A stretch of 64,000 bases of DNA from JAJPHF01 sp035293805. GTDB lineage: Bacteria; Chloroflexota; UBA6077; JAJPHF01. Positions 41,881-48,980 of the stretch are shown here, piece after piece. The DNA is taken from NCBI GenBank assembly GCA_035293805.1, contig DATGMD010000070.1, forward strand, positions 17,999-81,998. The letters run 5' to 3'. A model generated the notes under the pieces. The model worked only from the letters and a program-made list of their open reading frames with translations. It was not told where the DNA came from and did no database searches. The position numbers were made by a program, and so were the translations under genes. Position 1 is the stretch's first letter; each line of letters begins with the position of its first letter.

Positions 41881-43047
41881 TCAGTACGGCGACTGTCCCA
41901 GCGCCGCCCGAGCGTAGGGCAGCGCGTGGATGTCCCACTGGTTGGCGATGTGGTTGCCGATCGCGTACAGGTCGCGCAGCGCGCGGTGGACCGGGTGGGC
42001 GTCGGACATGCCGTGCGCGCCGACGGTCGTCGCCAGCCGCTCGACGGCCTCGATGCACAGCCGCACCATGTAGCTCGTGTTGCGCGACAGCCGCGCCCGC
42101 AGCGCCGGCGGGAAGTCCGCGCCGGCGTGACCCAGGCGCTCGATCTCCGCGCAGTCGCTCAGCACCAGCGCCTCCGCCGCGTCGATCTGCACGCTCGACT
42201 CGGCGATGCGGAGCTGGCGCGGCACGCTGTTGGCGCGGTCCGGCCGCCCGGCCGACTGCGCGACGTACGCTTCTAGCGCCCCCCGCGCGATGCCCAGCGC
42301 CGGCATCGACACGTTGTACGGGAAGAAGCCGGCGATCGGCAGGCGGTAGATGTACCAGGGATTCGTCGCGCTGCCCGGCGTGGGGCGGCCGTCGAGCGTG
42401 TTCCGCTCCAGCGCGAACGCCGCCGGCACGAACGCGCCCCTCACGCGGATGTCGTTGCTGCCCGTCCCCTTTAGCCCCGGCGCGCGCCAGGTGTCCACGA
42501 TCTCCCAGTCGCCCGGCGGCACGAGACACCAGACCTGGTCCTGCGGGCCGGGGGGACGGCCGTCCATGGTCACGCCGAGGATCACCCATTGGCAGGCGTG
42601 GCAGCCGCTGGAGAACTGCCACTCGCCCGCGATCTCGTAGCCGCCGTCCACCGTGCGGCCGCGACCCGTGCTGGCCGAGAACGCGGAGCCGACGAGCGCG
42701 TCTGGCGTGTCGCCCCACACCGCGTCCTGCGCCGGCTGCGGGTACATCCCGACCAGCCAGGCGTGGCAGGCGACGACGCTCTGCACCCACGCGCTGGAGC
42801 CGCAGCCGCGGCCCAGCGCGGCGCCGAGCGCGACCTGCGTGCGGCCGTAGTCCATCTCGTAGCCGCCGTAGCGCGCCGGCTGGAACAGGCGCAGCAGCCC
42901 CGCCTCGCAGAAGGCCGCGATCGTCTCCTCCGGGACGCGGCGCAGCGCCTCCGTCTCGGCCGCCCGCTCGCGCAAGATGGGCACCAGGCTCTCGGCGCGC
43001 TCGACTAGCTCATCAAGCGTCGGCGTCTTCGCACGGCTGGTTACCAC
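41881..43047 (-). CDS. Flavin-dependent monooxygenase of the acyl-CoA dehydrogenase fold (HsaA/HpaH/DszC-like)
   Basis: 388 residues from GTG 43047 after GAGGGGGACG; the longer frame has no ribosome site. The fold is acyl-CoA dehydrogenase-like: RVPEETIAAFCEAGLLRLFQ, PARYGGYEMDYGRTQVALGA, ALGRGCGSSAWVQSVVACHA, GGYEIAGEWQFSSGCHACQW, FPYNVSMPALGIARGALEAY, and VERLATTVGAHGMSDAHPVH, RALRDLYAIGNHIANQWDIH. The SSG after EWQF and the GAHGMSD-HRALRD end are those of oxygenases (HsaA, DszC) rather than dehydrogenases; no catalytic Glu base is evident. With reduced flavin it would hydroxylate an aromatic ring or oxidise sulfur. The neighbouring extradiol dioxygenase supports ring hydroxylation. A flavin reductase is not in the window. 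Confidence 0.85.
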   Translation of the reverse strand: MVTSRAKTPTLDELVERAESLVPILRERAAETEALRRVPEETIAAFCEAGLLRLFQPARYGGYEMDYGRTQVALGAALGRGCGSSAWVQSVVACHAWLVGMYPQPAQDAVWGDTPDALVGSAFSASTGRGRTVDGGYEIAGEWQFSSGCHACQWVILGVTMDGRPPGPQDQVWCLVPPGDWEIVDTWRAPGLKGTGSNDIRVRGAFVPAAFALERNTLDGRPTPGSATNPWYIYRLPIAGFFPYNVSMPALGIARGALEAYVAQSAGRPDRANSVPRQLRIAESSVQIDAAEALVLSDCAEIERLGHAGADFPPALRARLSRNTSYMVRLCIEAVERLATTVGAHGMSDAHPVHRALRDLYAIGNHIANQWDIHALPYARAALGQSPY

Positions 43048-43140
43048 GGCGTCCCCCTCAATCCGGCTGCCCCGGCCTGCCGGGCTGCGCGTGAGGGTGT
43101 CTGCGTAACAGCGTCCAGCAGACACCCCCGCGGAGGTCTT

Positions 43141-44064
43141 TTAGACTGGCGGCGCCACCCAGACTCCCGGGTCCGGCACCTCGCGGTTGTTGACGACCGG
43201 CGCCTCGGGCATGTTCTGGCTGCGCGCCGTGCCCCATACGTCCGACACGTTCCCCGCCCAGACTTTCGCATCGTACGTCCGGTCGTCCACCACCTGCTCC
43301 TGCGGGATGATGTACTCGGACGTGTTGCCGTTCGGGTCGAGGAAGTAGGCGAACGAGCTGCTGGCCGGCGCGTGGGAGCCGAGCCCGAACGGCATCGGCG
43401 TGCCCGCGGCCAGCACGCGCCCCACACCCCGCATCCACTCGTCGTAGCCCCGCAACTCGAACGAGATGTGGTGCAGGTTGGCGTACTCGCCCTTCACGAT
43501 GGCGACCGTGTGGAAGTCGGGGCCGCAGCGCAGGAAGCCGAACCAGTCGCCCAGCCAGCCGCTGCACTTGAAGCCCAGGTTCTCCTGGTACCATTCCATG
43601 ATCGCCTGAGGGTTCGGCGAGTTCACGACGACGTGACTGAGCTTCTTCGGTACGGACTCGTACTCCTCCAGCACGCGGAACGGCCGCGGTGCCACGTCGC
43701 TCGACACCTCGATCGTGCGGCCGTCCGGGTCGAAGAAGCGGAAGCCGTAGCCGCCGCCCGGCGTCTGCAGCGCGCCCGGCTCGGCGATCATCTTCGCGCC
43801 CGCCGCCGCCACCTGGCTTGCGAGCGCGTCCACCGCTGCCGCGTCCTGCGCGCCGAACGCCAGCAGGTCGATGCGGCTCTCGTCGGCCCGACGAATGCGG
43901 AGGATGTACTGCTCTGGCGACCCTTCGGCGGCGAAGAAGCTAATCCCCTGCTCGCCGTCGACCTTCTTCAGCCCCCAGGTGCCCTCGTAGAACGCGACCT
44001 GCTTGTCGTAGTCCGGCACGCCGACCCCGACGTGGCGTAGATGGCTAACACGCGCCTGCGGCAT
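43141..44064 (-). CDS. Extradiol ring-cleavage dioxygenase-type VOC protein
   Basis: 307 residues, two VOC modules as in BphC/XylE-type dioxygenases. The Fe(II) triad is complete: His144 (KKLSHVVVNSP), His199 (YANLHHISFEL) and Glu250 (DPNGNTSEYII). The last block, SHAPASSSFAYFLDPNGNTS, carries the family signature. So it should open a catechol-like ring next to the two hydroxyls. It lies 93 bases upstream of the flavin monooxygenase gene, the pair one expects for hydroxylation followed by cleavage. The substrate may be a plain or substituted catechol. Confidence 0.88.
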   Translation of the reverse strand: MPQARVSHLRHVGVGVPDYDKQVAFYEGTWGLKKVDGEQGISFFAAEGSPEQYILRIRRADESRIDLLAFGAQDAAAVDALASQVAAAGAKMIAEPGALQTPGGGYGFRFFDPDGRTIEVSSDVAPRPFRVLEEYESVPKKLSHVVVNSPNPQAIMEWYQENLGFKCSGWLGDWFGFLRCGPDFHTVAIVKGEYANLHHISFELRGYDEWMRGVGRVLAAGTPMPFGLGSHAPASSSFAYFLDPNGNTSEYIIPQEQVVDDRTYDAKVWAGNVSDVWGTARSQNMPEAPVVNNREVPDPGVWVAPPV

Positions 44065-44085
44065 GTGACCGATCCTTTCTGACTA

Positions 44086-44337
44086 CTACGACCCTTCCGT
44101 CACCTCGTAGATCTCGTTGGGCAGGATGCCATGCGCCTCCAGGTGCATAGCGTACGCGGCCTCCTTGCTGGGCGCTTCCAGAAGGCAGAACATGCGGCCC
44201 TCCTTCGTGTTCACCCAGTAGCGGAGGTGCTTCACGCCGTGCTTGTCCTGCACGGCCAGGTCGCGCTGGTGGGCCGCCGCGATCGCCTCCGGCGTTACCG
44301 CGCGCAGCTTGTCATGAATGTCCATGTACAGTGGCAC
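44086..44337 (-). CDS. DUF4242 (SCO4226-like) small protein
   Basis: 83 residues: PLYMDIHDKLRAVTPEAIAA, AAHQRDLAVQDKHGVKHLRY, WVNTKEGRMFCLLEAPSKEA, AYAMHLEAHGILPNEIYEVT. This is the DUF4242 pattern, a ferredoxin-like dimer; the Streptomyces member SCO4226 binds nickel. The conserved CLLEAPS and EAHG motifs are present. Its job is unknown, but the gene is tightly placed 21 bases before the extradiol dioxygenase start, so it is very likely cotranscribed; a small partner or a metal-related helper for the dioxygenase is possible. Confidence 0.82.
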   Translation of the reverse strand: MPLYMDIHDKLRAVTPEAIAAAHQRDLAVQDKHGVKHLRYWVNTKEGRMFCLLEAPSKEAAYAMHLEAHGILPNEIYEVTEGS

Positions 44338-44465
44338 GCCCGGTCCCCCTTCCGAGTCCTCGCCCGTCAGCGCCCGCGCGTCGAGCCGCTCGCCGCCGAG
44401 CGGAAGGTAGCACGAGTGTAAGCGGCGGCGGGCTCTTATGCAAATTCGGCGTACCTGATCGCCGG

Positions 44466-45008
44466 TCAGAACGTCGGCGTATCGTCGGGCGGCGGCACGT
44501 CGAAGGCGTTCAGCACGTAGCTGATCGTCGTGTAGTGCCCCGCCAGGGCGACCAGCTCGATCAGCTCGCGCGTGCCTAGCTCCGCCTGGGCGCGCGCGAA
44601 CAGCGCATCGGGCAGCGTGCGCGTCCGCAGCAGCGAGCGCACGACCTCCACCACCACCTGCTCGCGCGGCGTCAGCCCGTCGAGCGCTCCCTGCGCCCGC
44701 ACCACCTCGACGGCCTCAGGGCGCGTGCCGACCTGGCGAGCGTGCAACTCGTGGCGGTTCCAGGCGAAGCGGGCGCCCGTCTCGCGCACCGCCGCCAGCG
44801 CGCCCAGCTCCAGGTCGGCCTTCGGCAGCGCCACCGCGTCGCGGAAGAAGCCGCTCACGCCGTCCAGCGCGTCGGCGAGCGCCGGCACGCGGATCAAGAC
44901 CGAGTACGGGCCGCTCACCGTGCCGCTGCGCGCGGCGCCGATGCGGTCCCACAGCGCCTGGTCCTCGGGCGCCAGCTCGTCGCGCCTGGGCGCGGGCAGT
45001 CGGGGCAT
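44466..45008 (-). CDS. Carboxymuconolactone decarboxylase (CMD/AhpD-like) family protein
   Basis: 180 residues. The AhpD-like helical core reads GAARSGTVSGPYSVLIRVPA, LPKADLELGALAAVRETGAR, FAWNRHELHARQVGTRPEAV, LTPREQVVVEVVRSLLRTRT, ELVALAGHYTTISYVLNAFD. The CxxC of AhpD peroxidases is missing, so it is the non-thiol branch: FAWNRHE keeps the conserved Trp and His. Members include 4-carboxymuconolactone decarboxylase and unknown enzymes. Start follows AGGAGGACG. Downstream of the alcohol dehydrogenase gene, with a strong hairpin between them. Confidence 0.85.
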   Translation of the reverse strand: MPRLPAPRRDELAPEDQALWDRIGAARSGTVSGPYSVLIRVPALADALDGVSGFFRDAVALPKADLELGALAAVRETGARFAWNRHELHARQVGTRPEAVEVVRAQGALDGLTPREQVVVEVVRSLLRTRTLPDALFARAQAELGTRELIELVALAGHYTTISYVLNAFDVPPPDDTPTF

Positions 45009-45028
45009 GCGTCCTCCTATTAAGTTAA

Positions 45029-45061
45029 GGAGATGGGGCGGGCGAGGTCCGCCCCATCTCC
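45029..45061 (-). terminator. Perfect 13-bp hairpin between alcohol dehydrogenase and CMD genes
   Basis: GGAGATGGGGCGG (45029-45041) and CCGCCCCATCTCC (45049-45061), 7-base loop. On the minus strand it follows the dehydrogenase stop by 13 bases and is followed by TTAACTTAAT, a weak T-rich tail. It could end or attenuate the transcript before the CMD gene. Confidence 0.65.
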
Positions 45062-45074
45062 TCCGACACCTTGC

Positions 45075-46163
45075 CTAGTTCGGGTAGATGACGGCCTTCA
45101 CCACCTGGTAGCTGGCCATCGCCGCCATCGCCTCGTTCACCTGGTCCAGGCGGTAGCTCGCGCTGATCATCTCGTCGAAGGGGTACGTGTTCTTGCGGGA
45201 GGCTAGGAAGTCGAGCGCCTGGAGCCAGTGGCGCGGCTCGCCCGAGCGCACGGTGTACAGCGTGAACTCCTCGGGCAGGTCCTCCACGGGAATCATCGCG
45301 TTCTTGCCCCCGGCCCCGATGTGGACGAACCGCCCGCCGCGCCGCAGCAGCCCCAGGCCCTCCGGCGTCGCCAGGTTGTTCGCTACCTGGATGACCACGT
45401 CCGCGCCGCGCCCGCCGGTGTGGCGCTGCACCCACTTGCGGCGCTCCGCCACGTCGGTCACCTCGTCCAGGTTCAGCACGGCGTCCGCGCCCATGCGCTT
45501 GGTGACCTCCAGCCGCGAGGCGGGCGCCCCAATCACCAGCACTTGCTTCGCGCCGTGGTCGCGCGCCACGGCGGTCGCGAAGTTGCCGAGCGGGCCGCTC
45601 CCCTGAATGACTACGGTTTCGTGGCTCTTGATGGCCCCGAGCCGGTCGAAGCCGTGCATCACCGTGCGGTAGGCGCAGGCGGCAGCCGCCGCCAGGGGCG
45701 ACGACACCGCTTCGGGCACCTTCACGATCAGGCAGGGCGGCGGCACGTACATGTACTCCGCGCAGCTCCCGAGCAGGTACGGGTACTGGTCGCTGCGGTT
45801 GTGGCCCCAGGAGGCCCGGTGGGGGCAGACGCAAGGCTGCACCGCCACGGCGCACCAGTAGCAGGAGCCGCAGCTCACGTAGCTCCATACCACCCGGTCG
45901 CCCGGCTTCACCGGCTGGTCCAGAATGTCCGTCCGCTCCCCGTTGATCTGCTCGACGATGCCGCACGGCTCGTGGCCGGTGATGATCGGCAGGCTGTCGC
46001 CGCCCCCGAGCGGGCCGTGCCAGCGATGCACGTCCGTGCCGCACAGCGTCGAGGCCTCGATGCGCACCAGCAGCGCGCCCGGCTCTAGCTCGGGGATGGG
46101 CACGCGCTGAATCTCGAGCGGTTGGTCGTGAGCCGTGATGACGGCGGCCCGGCAGTCGGCCAT
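45075..46163 (-). CDS. Zinc-dependent alcohol dehydrogenase (medium-chain, MDR family)
   Basis: 362 residues from ATG 46163 after GGAGGAG. GroES-like domain with catalytic zinc ligand Cys in IEASTLCGTDVHRWHG, GHEPCG, and structural-zinc Cys cluster SYVSCGSCYWCAVAVQPCVC. The Rossmann NAD(P) domain has VVIQGSGPLGNFATAVARDH and VLVIGAPASRLEVTKRMGAD, then RRGGRFVHIGAGG. It oxidises or reduces an alcohol/aldehyde or polyol. First gene of the minus-strand run that continues with CMD, DUF4242, extradiol dioxygenase and flavin monooxygenase, suggesting a step in the same pathway. Confidence 0.9.
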   Translation of the reverse strand: MADCRAAVITAHDQPLEIQRVPIPELEPGALLVRIEASTLCGTDVHRWHGPLGGGDSLPIITGHEPCGIVEQINGERTDILDQPVKPGDRVVWSYVSCGSCYWCAVAVQPCVCPHRASWGHNRSDQYPYLLGSCAEYMYVPPPCLIVKVPEAVSSPLAAAAACAYRTVMHGFDRLGAIKSHETVVIQGSGPLGNFATAVARDHGAKQVLVIGAPASRLEVTKRMGADAVLNLDEVTDVAERRKWVQRHTGGRGADVVIQVANNLATPEGLGLLRRGGRFVHIGAGGKNAMIPVEDLPEEFTLYTVRSGEPRHWLQALDFLASRKNTYPFDEMISASYRLDQVNEAMAAMASYQVVKAVIYPN

Positions 46164-46232
46164 GACTGGTTCTCCTCCACGCGGGTTAGGCGCTCCTTCC
46201 ACGCGCTAGCAACGGGCAGCTAGTCGGCCGTC

Positions 46233-46299
46233 GTAGGGGCGGCTCTCGTGGCCGCCCGCGGCCCGCAGGCCGCAGCCCCGGCGCCGGTCGCCGGTCCAG
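46233..46299 (+). repeat. Composite hairpin repeat, family A, copy 3
   Basis: GTAGGGGCGGCTCTCGTG then GCCGCCC: arms GGGCGGC/GCCGCCC. Compared with copies 1 and 2 both arms change together (G to C, C to G), so pairing is kept. Hairpin two GCGGCC-CGCA-GGCCGC; then AGCCCCGGC; hairpin three GCGCCGG-TCG-CCGG. It lies in the divergent region between the alcohol dehydrogenase and amidohydrolase genes; TAGAAT at 46318-46323 may be a -10 box. Confidence 0.65.
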
Positions 46300-46494
46300 G
46301 CAGGCCACACACCGCCGTAGAATCGCCGCGCGTCTGGCCCAGCATAGAGCGAACCCCCGCCAAAGTCAAAGCGCCCCCTCTCGCGAAGCCGGCCGAGAGT
46401 GTATAACCGTGGTCCGGGGCCGATGCCCCACGCCTGCCGGCGTGCTCCCGGCGCAGGCGCGCAATTCGTGGCGGCCAAAGGGAGGGTGGGTACC

Positions 46495-47580
46495 ATGCCA
46501 GTGATCGACGCCGACACGCACGTCGACGAGACTGAGGCTACCTGGGAGTTCCTGGCGCCCGACGAGCAGGCGCTGAAGCCGGCGACCGTCTTTCCCGAGA
46601 ACCCCGACCCGTCGCTCCCGCCCAGCCGCTACTGGCTGATCGACGGCAAGCGACAGCTCCGTTTCGTCCGCAACGATGCGGCCACTCGCACCACCGTCGA
46701 GACGCGCGAGCTGCTGGACGTGGACGCGCGCCTGCGCGCCATGGACGAGCTGGGCGTCGAGGTGCAGGTGATGTACCCGACGCTCATGCTAGTGGAGTTC
46801 ACTGAGCGGCCGGAGCTGGAGCGGGCGCTGCGTCGGAGCTACAACCGCTGGCTGGCTGACCGCTCCGAGCGGTCACGCGGGCGGCTGCGGTGGGTGTGCC
46901 TGCCGCCGCTGCACAGCATGGACGAGGCGCTGGCCGAGCTGCGCTTCGCCAAGGACCACGGGGCGGTCGGCGTGATGAAGAAGGGCGACCGCGAGGCCGG
47001 CAAGTGGCCCTGCGACCCGTACTTCTTCCCGCTCTACGAGGAGGCCGAGCGCCTGAACCTGCCGATCTGCTTCCACACCGGCTCGGGCGTGCCCGACTTC
47101 ACCCCGGCGCGGCAGTTCTCGTACAGCAGCTTCTACCGCATTACCCTGCCGGTGGTACACGCGTTCCAGTCGATGATCCTGCACGAGGTCCCCGCCAAGT
47201 TCCCCACGCTCCGCTTCGGCTTCATCGAGGCCGCCGCCTCCTGGGTGCCGTTCGTGCTCTACGACCTGCGTCGCCGCCAGGAGCGGGCGGCTACGCGCGC
47301 GGCCAGCCCCATCAGCGGCCCATCCGTCGAGATTACGGATGACGTACTGAGGGCCAACCGACTGTATGTCGCCTGCCAGGTGGACGAAGACCTGCCCTAC
47401 ATCCTCAAGCACACCGGCGAGGACAACGTGCTGGTCGGCTCCGACTTCACGCACAGCGACCAGGCGATGGAGCTGGACTTCGTCGGCCGCCTGCAGCGCC
47501 GCGCCGCCGCGGGCGAGATCAGCGACGCGGCCGTTCGCAAGATCACCTACGACAATCCGCGCGCCTTCTACGGGCTGTAG
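46495..47580 (+). CDS. Amidohydrolase family protein (PF04909-type metal-dependent hydrolase)
   Basis: 361 residues from ATG 46495 after GGAGGGTGGG. VIDADTHVDETEATWEFL opens the barrel; MDELGVEVQVMYPTLMLVEF, LPICFHTGSGVPDFTP, LRFGFIEAAASWVPFVLYDL and ILKHTGEDNVLVGSDFTHSD carry the metal and catalytic residues of this family. The end KITYDNPRAFYGL is the usual terminus. Relatives decarboxylate or hydrolyse hydroxybenzoates, aminocarboxymuconate and similar ring-derived acids, which would fit the aromatic pathway on the other strand. Paralogue of the truncated gene at 1-1122. Confidence 0.9.
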   Translation: MPVIDADTHVDETEATWEFLAPDEQALKPATVFPENPDPSLPPSRYWLIDGKRQLRFVRNDAATRTTVETRELLDVDARLRAMDELGVEVQVMYPTLMLVEFTERPELERALRRSYNRWLADRSERSRGRLRWVCLPPLHSMDEALAELRFAKDHGAVGVMKKGDREAGKWPCDPYFFPLYEEAERLNLPICFHTGSGVPDFTPARQFSYSSFYRITLPVVHAFQSMILHEVPAKFPTLRFGFIEAAASWVPFVLYDLRRRQERAATRAASPISGPSVEITDDVLRANRLYVACQVDEDLPYILKHTGEDNVLVGSDFTHSDQAMELDFVGRLQRRAAAGEISDAAVRKITYDNPRAFYGL

Positions 47581-47676
47581 GGGCGACGCGCATGCTGGCC
47601 GGCGGCGGGCGCGGTTGCCGCCACGGCTGTGGCCTGGATCGCTGGTTCAGCGTGCACCGCCGGACGGCGGCTACTC

Positions 47677-47737
47677 GTAGGGGCGGCTCTCATGGCCGCC
47701 CACGGCCGTCGGGCCGCAGCCCCGGCATCCCCCGGCG
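47677..47737 (+). repeat. Composite hairpin repeat, family A, copy 4
   Basis: GTAGGGGCGGCTCTCATG then GCCGCCCACGGCCGTCGGGCC and GCAGCCCCGGC. It fills much of the 181-base gap before the solute-binding gene at 47762; the hairpin three part is degenerate here. Confidence 0.6.
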
Positions 47738-47761
47738 GTGTGGCCTGCAGGGGACGTAGCC

Positions 47762-48892
47762 ATGCGGCAGGATGCGCGTCACCAAACCGCGCGCGGGCGC
47801 CCCCGCGCGGCTCGCGCGCTCGGGGTCCTGGCGCTGCTAGTGATGCTCGCGTGCGCGCCAGAGCCGGCCGCGCCGCCTGGCGCGCTGGCGCCCACCAGCC
47901 GCGCCACACCGGCCGCGGCAAGCGCGCCGGCGCCCGCCGTTCCGGCGCTGGCACCCGGCGCCCTTCCCGAGAAGGCGATGCTCGCGGTGGCCGAGGCCGG
48001 TGTTAGCAGCACGGGGCTGCCGCTGCACGTGGCGAACGCGGCCGGCTACCTCGAGCGGCACGGCCTCGCCGTCACCGTGAGCACGGTTGCTCCCAACGTC
48101 GCCGTGCAGGGACTCGTCTCGGGCACGATCGACATCTACCAGGGCGGCACCGCGGCCATCGCCGCCCGCCTGGGTGGTGCCGACATCATCTACGTCGCTT
48201 CGCTCGTGGACCGCAGTTCGCTGACCCTGTTCGGCGACCACGGCCTCACGCGCTTCACCGATCTCCGTGGCAAGAACGTCGCCACGGGCGCCGCCGGCGC
48301 CTTCGGCGAGATCGCCCTGCTCCACACGGCCCACGAGTACGGCCTGGTGCCCCACGAGGACTTTGAGATCAGCTACTACCCGAGCGGCGCGGCCACTGCC
48401 GCCGCCTTTCGCTCGGGCAGCAGCCAGGGCACGATCATCACGCCGCCGAACAGCACCGAGCTCGCCCGCGACGGGTTCCCGGTGATCGTGGATTACTACC
48501 GGCAGGGGCTCAAGATTATCGGGCCGGCGCTGGCCGTGACGCGCGGCTTCGCCCGCGAGAACCCGAACACGCTCAAAGCTTACATGCGCGCCCTGCTCGA
48601 CGGCATGCGGCGGGCTGTCGACGACCGCGAGTTTGCGATGGCGATCCACGGGCAGCGCGCCCAGGTAGACGACCCACAGTTGTTGGCCGAGGACTATGAG
48701 CTGGGCTACCGCCTGTGGAACCGGGACATGACGGTCGATCCGGCCTCGATCGCCATCGTGTTGGAGAACTCGCCGCTCCCCAACGCCCGCGACGCCAATC
48801 CGGCCGACTTCTACGACAACTCGCTCATCGCCGAGATCAACGCCACCTACGCGGCCGTCCTCTTCCCAGAGGTGCTCCACCCCACGCCGTAA
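47762..48892 (+). CDS. ABC-type solute-binding lipoprotein, NMT1/THI5 type
   Basis: 376 residues from ATG 47762 with GGGGACG upstream. Lipobox VMLACAPE, a linker, then LAVAEAGVSSTGLPLHVANA, AGYLERHGLAVTVSTVAPNV, AVQGLVSGTIDIYQGGTAAI, LRGKNVATGAAGAFGEIALL, GLKIIGPALAVTRGFARENP, and NARDANPADFYDNSLIAEIN. It is a close sister of the protein at 52257-53375, sharing GAFGEIALxxTAxE, GLKIxGPxxxVTR and DFYDNSLIxEVNATY. It stands between the amidohydrolase and the double CaiB gene in one direction. Confidence 0.9.
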   Translation: MRQDARHQTARGRPRAARALGVLALLVMLACAPEPAAPPGALAPTSRATPAAASAPAPAVPALAPGALPEKAMLAVAEAGVSSTGLPLHVANAAGYLERHGLAVTVSTVAPNVAVQGLVSGTIDIYQGGTAAIAARLGGADIIYVASLVDRSSLTLFGDHGLTRFTDLRGKNVATGAAGAFGEIALLHTAHEYGLVPHEDFEISYYPSGAATAAAFRSGSSQGTIITPPNSTELARDGFPVIVDYYRQGLKIIGPALAVTRGFARENPNTLKAYMRALLDGMRRAVDDREFAMAIHGQRAQVDDPQLLAEDYELGYRLWNRDMTVDPASIAIVLENSPLPNARDANPADFYDNSLIAEINATYAAVLFPEVLHPTP

Positions 48893-48932
48893 CCTGGCAT
48901 CGGGGCTCGTCCGCCGACGCCGCGCCCCGTGC

Positions 48933-48938
48933 TACAAT
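48933..48938 (+). promoter_or_regulatory. Extended -10 promoter before the double CaiB gene
   Basis: TGCTACAAT (TG-n-TACAAT), 42 bases before the GTG start at 48981. No -35 at the standard spacing. Confidence 0.5.
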
Positions 48939-48980
48939 CCGCCGGTCGCCGCTCAATGCGCCCAACCAGAGTAGAGAGCC

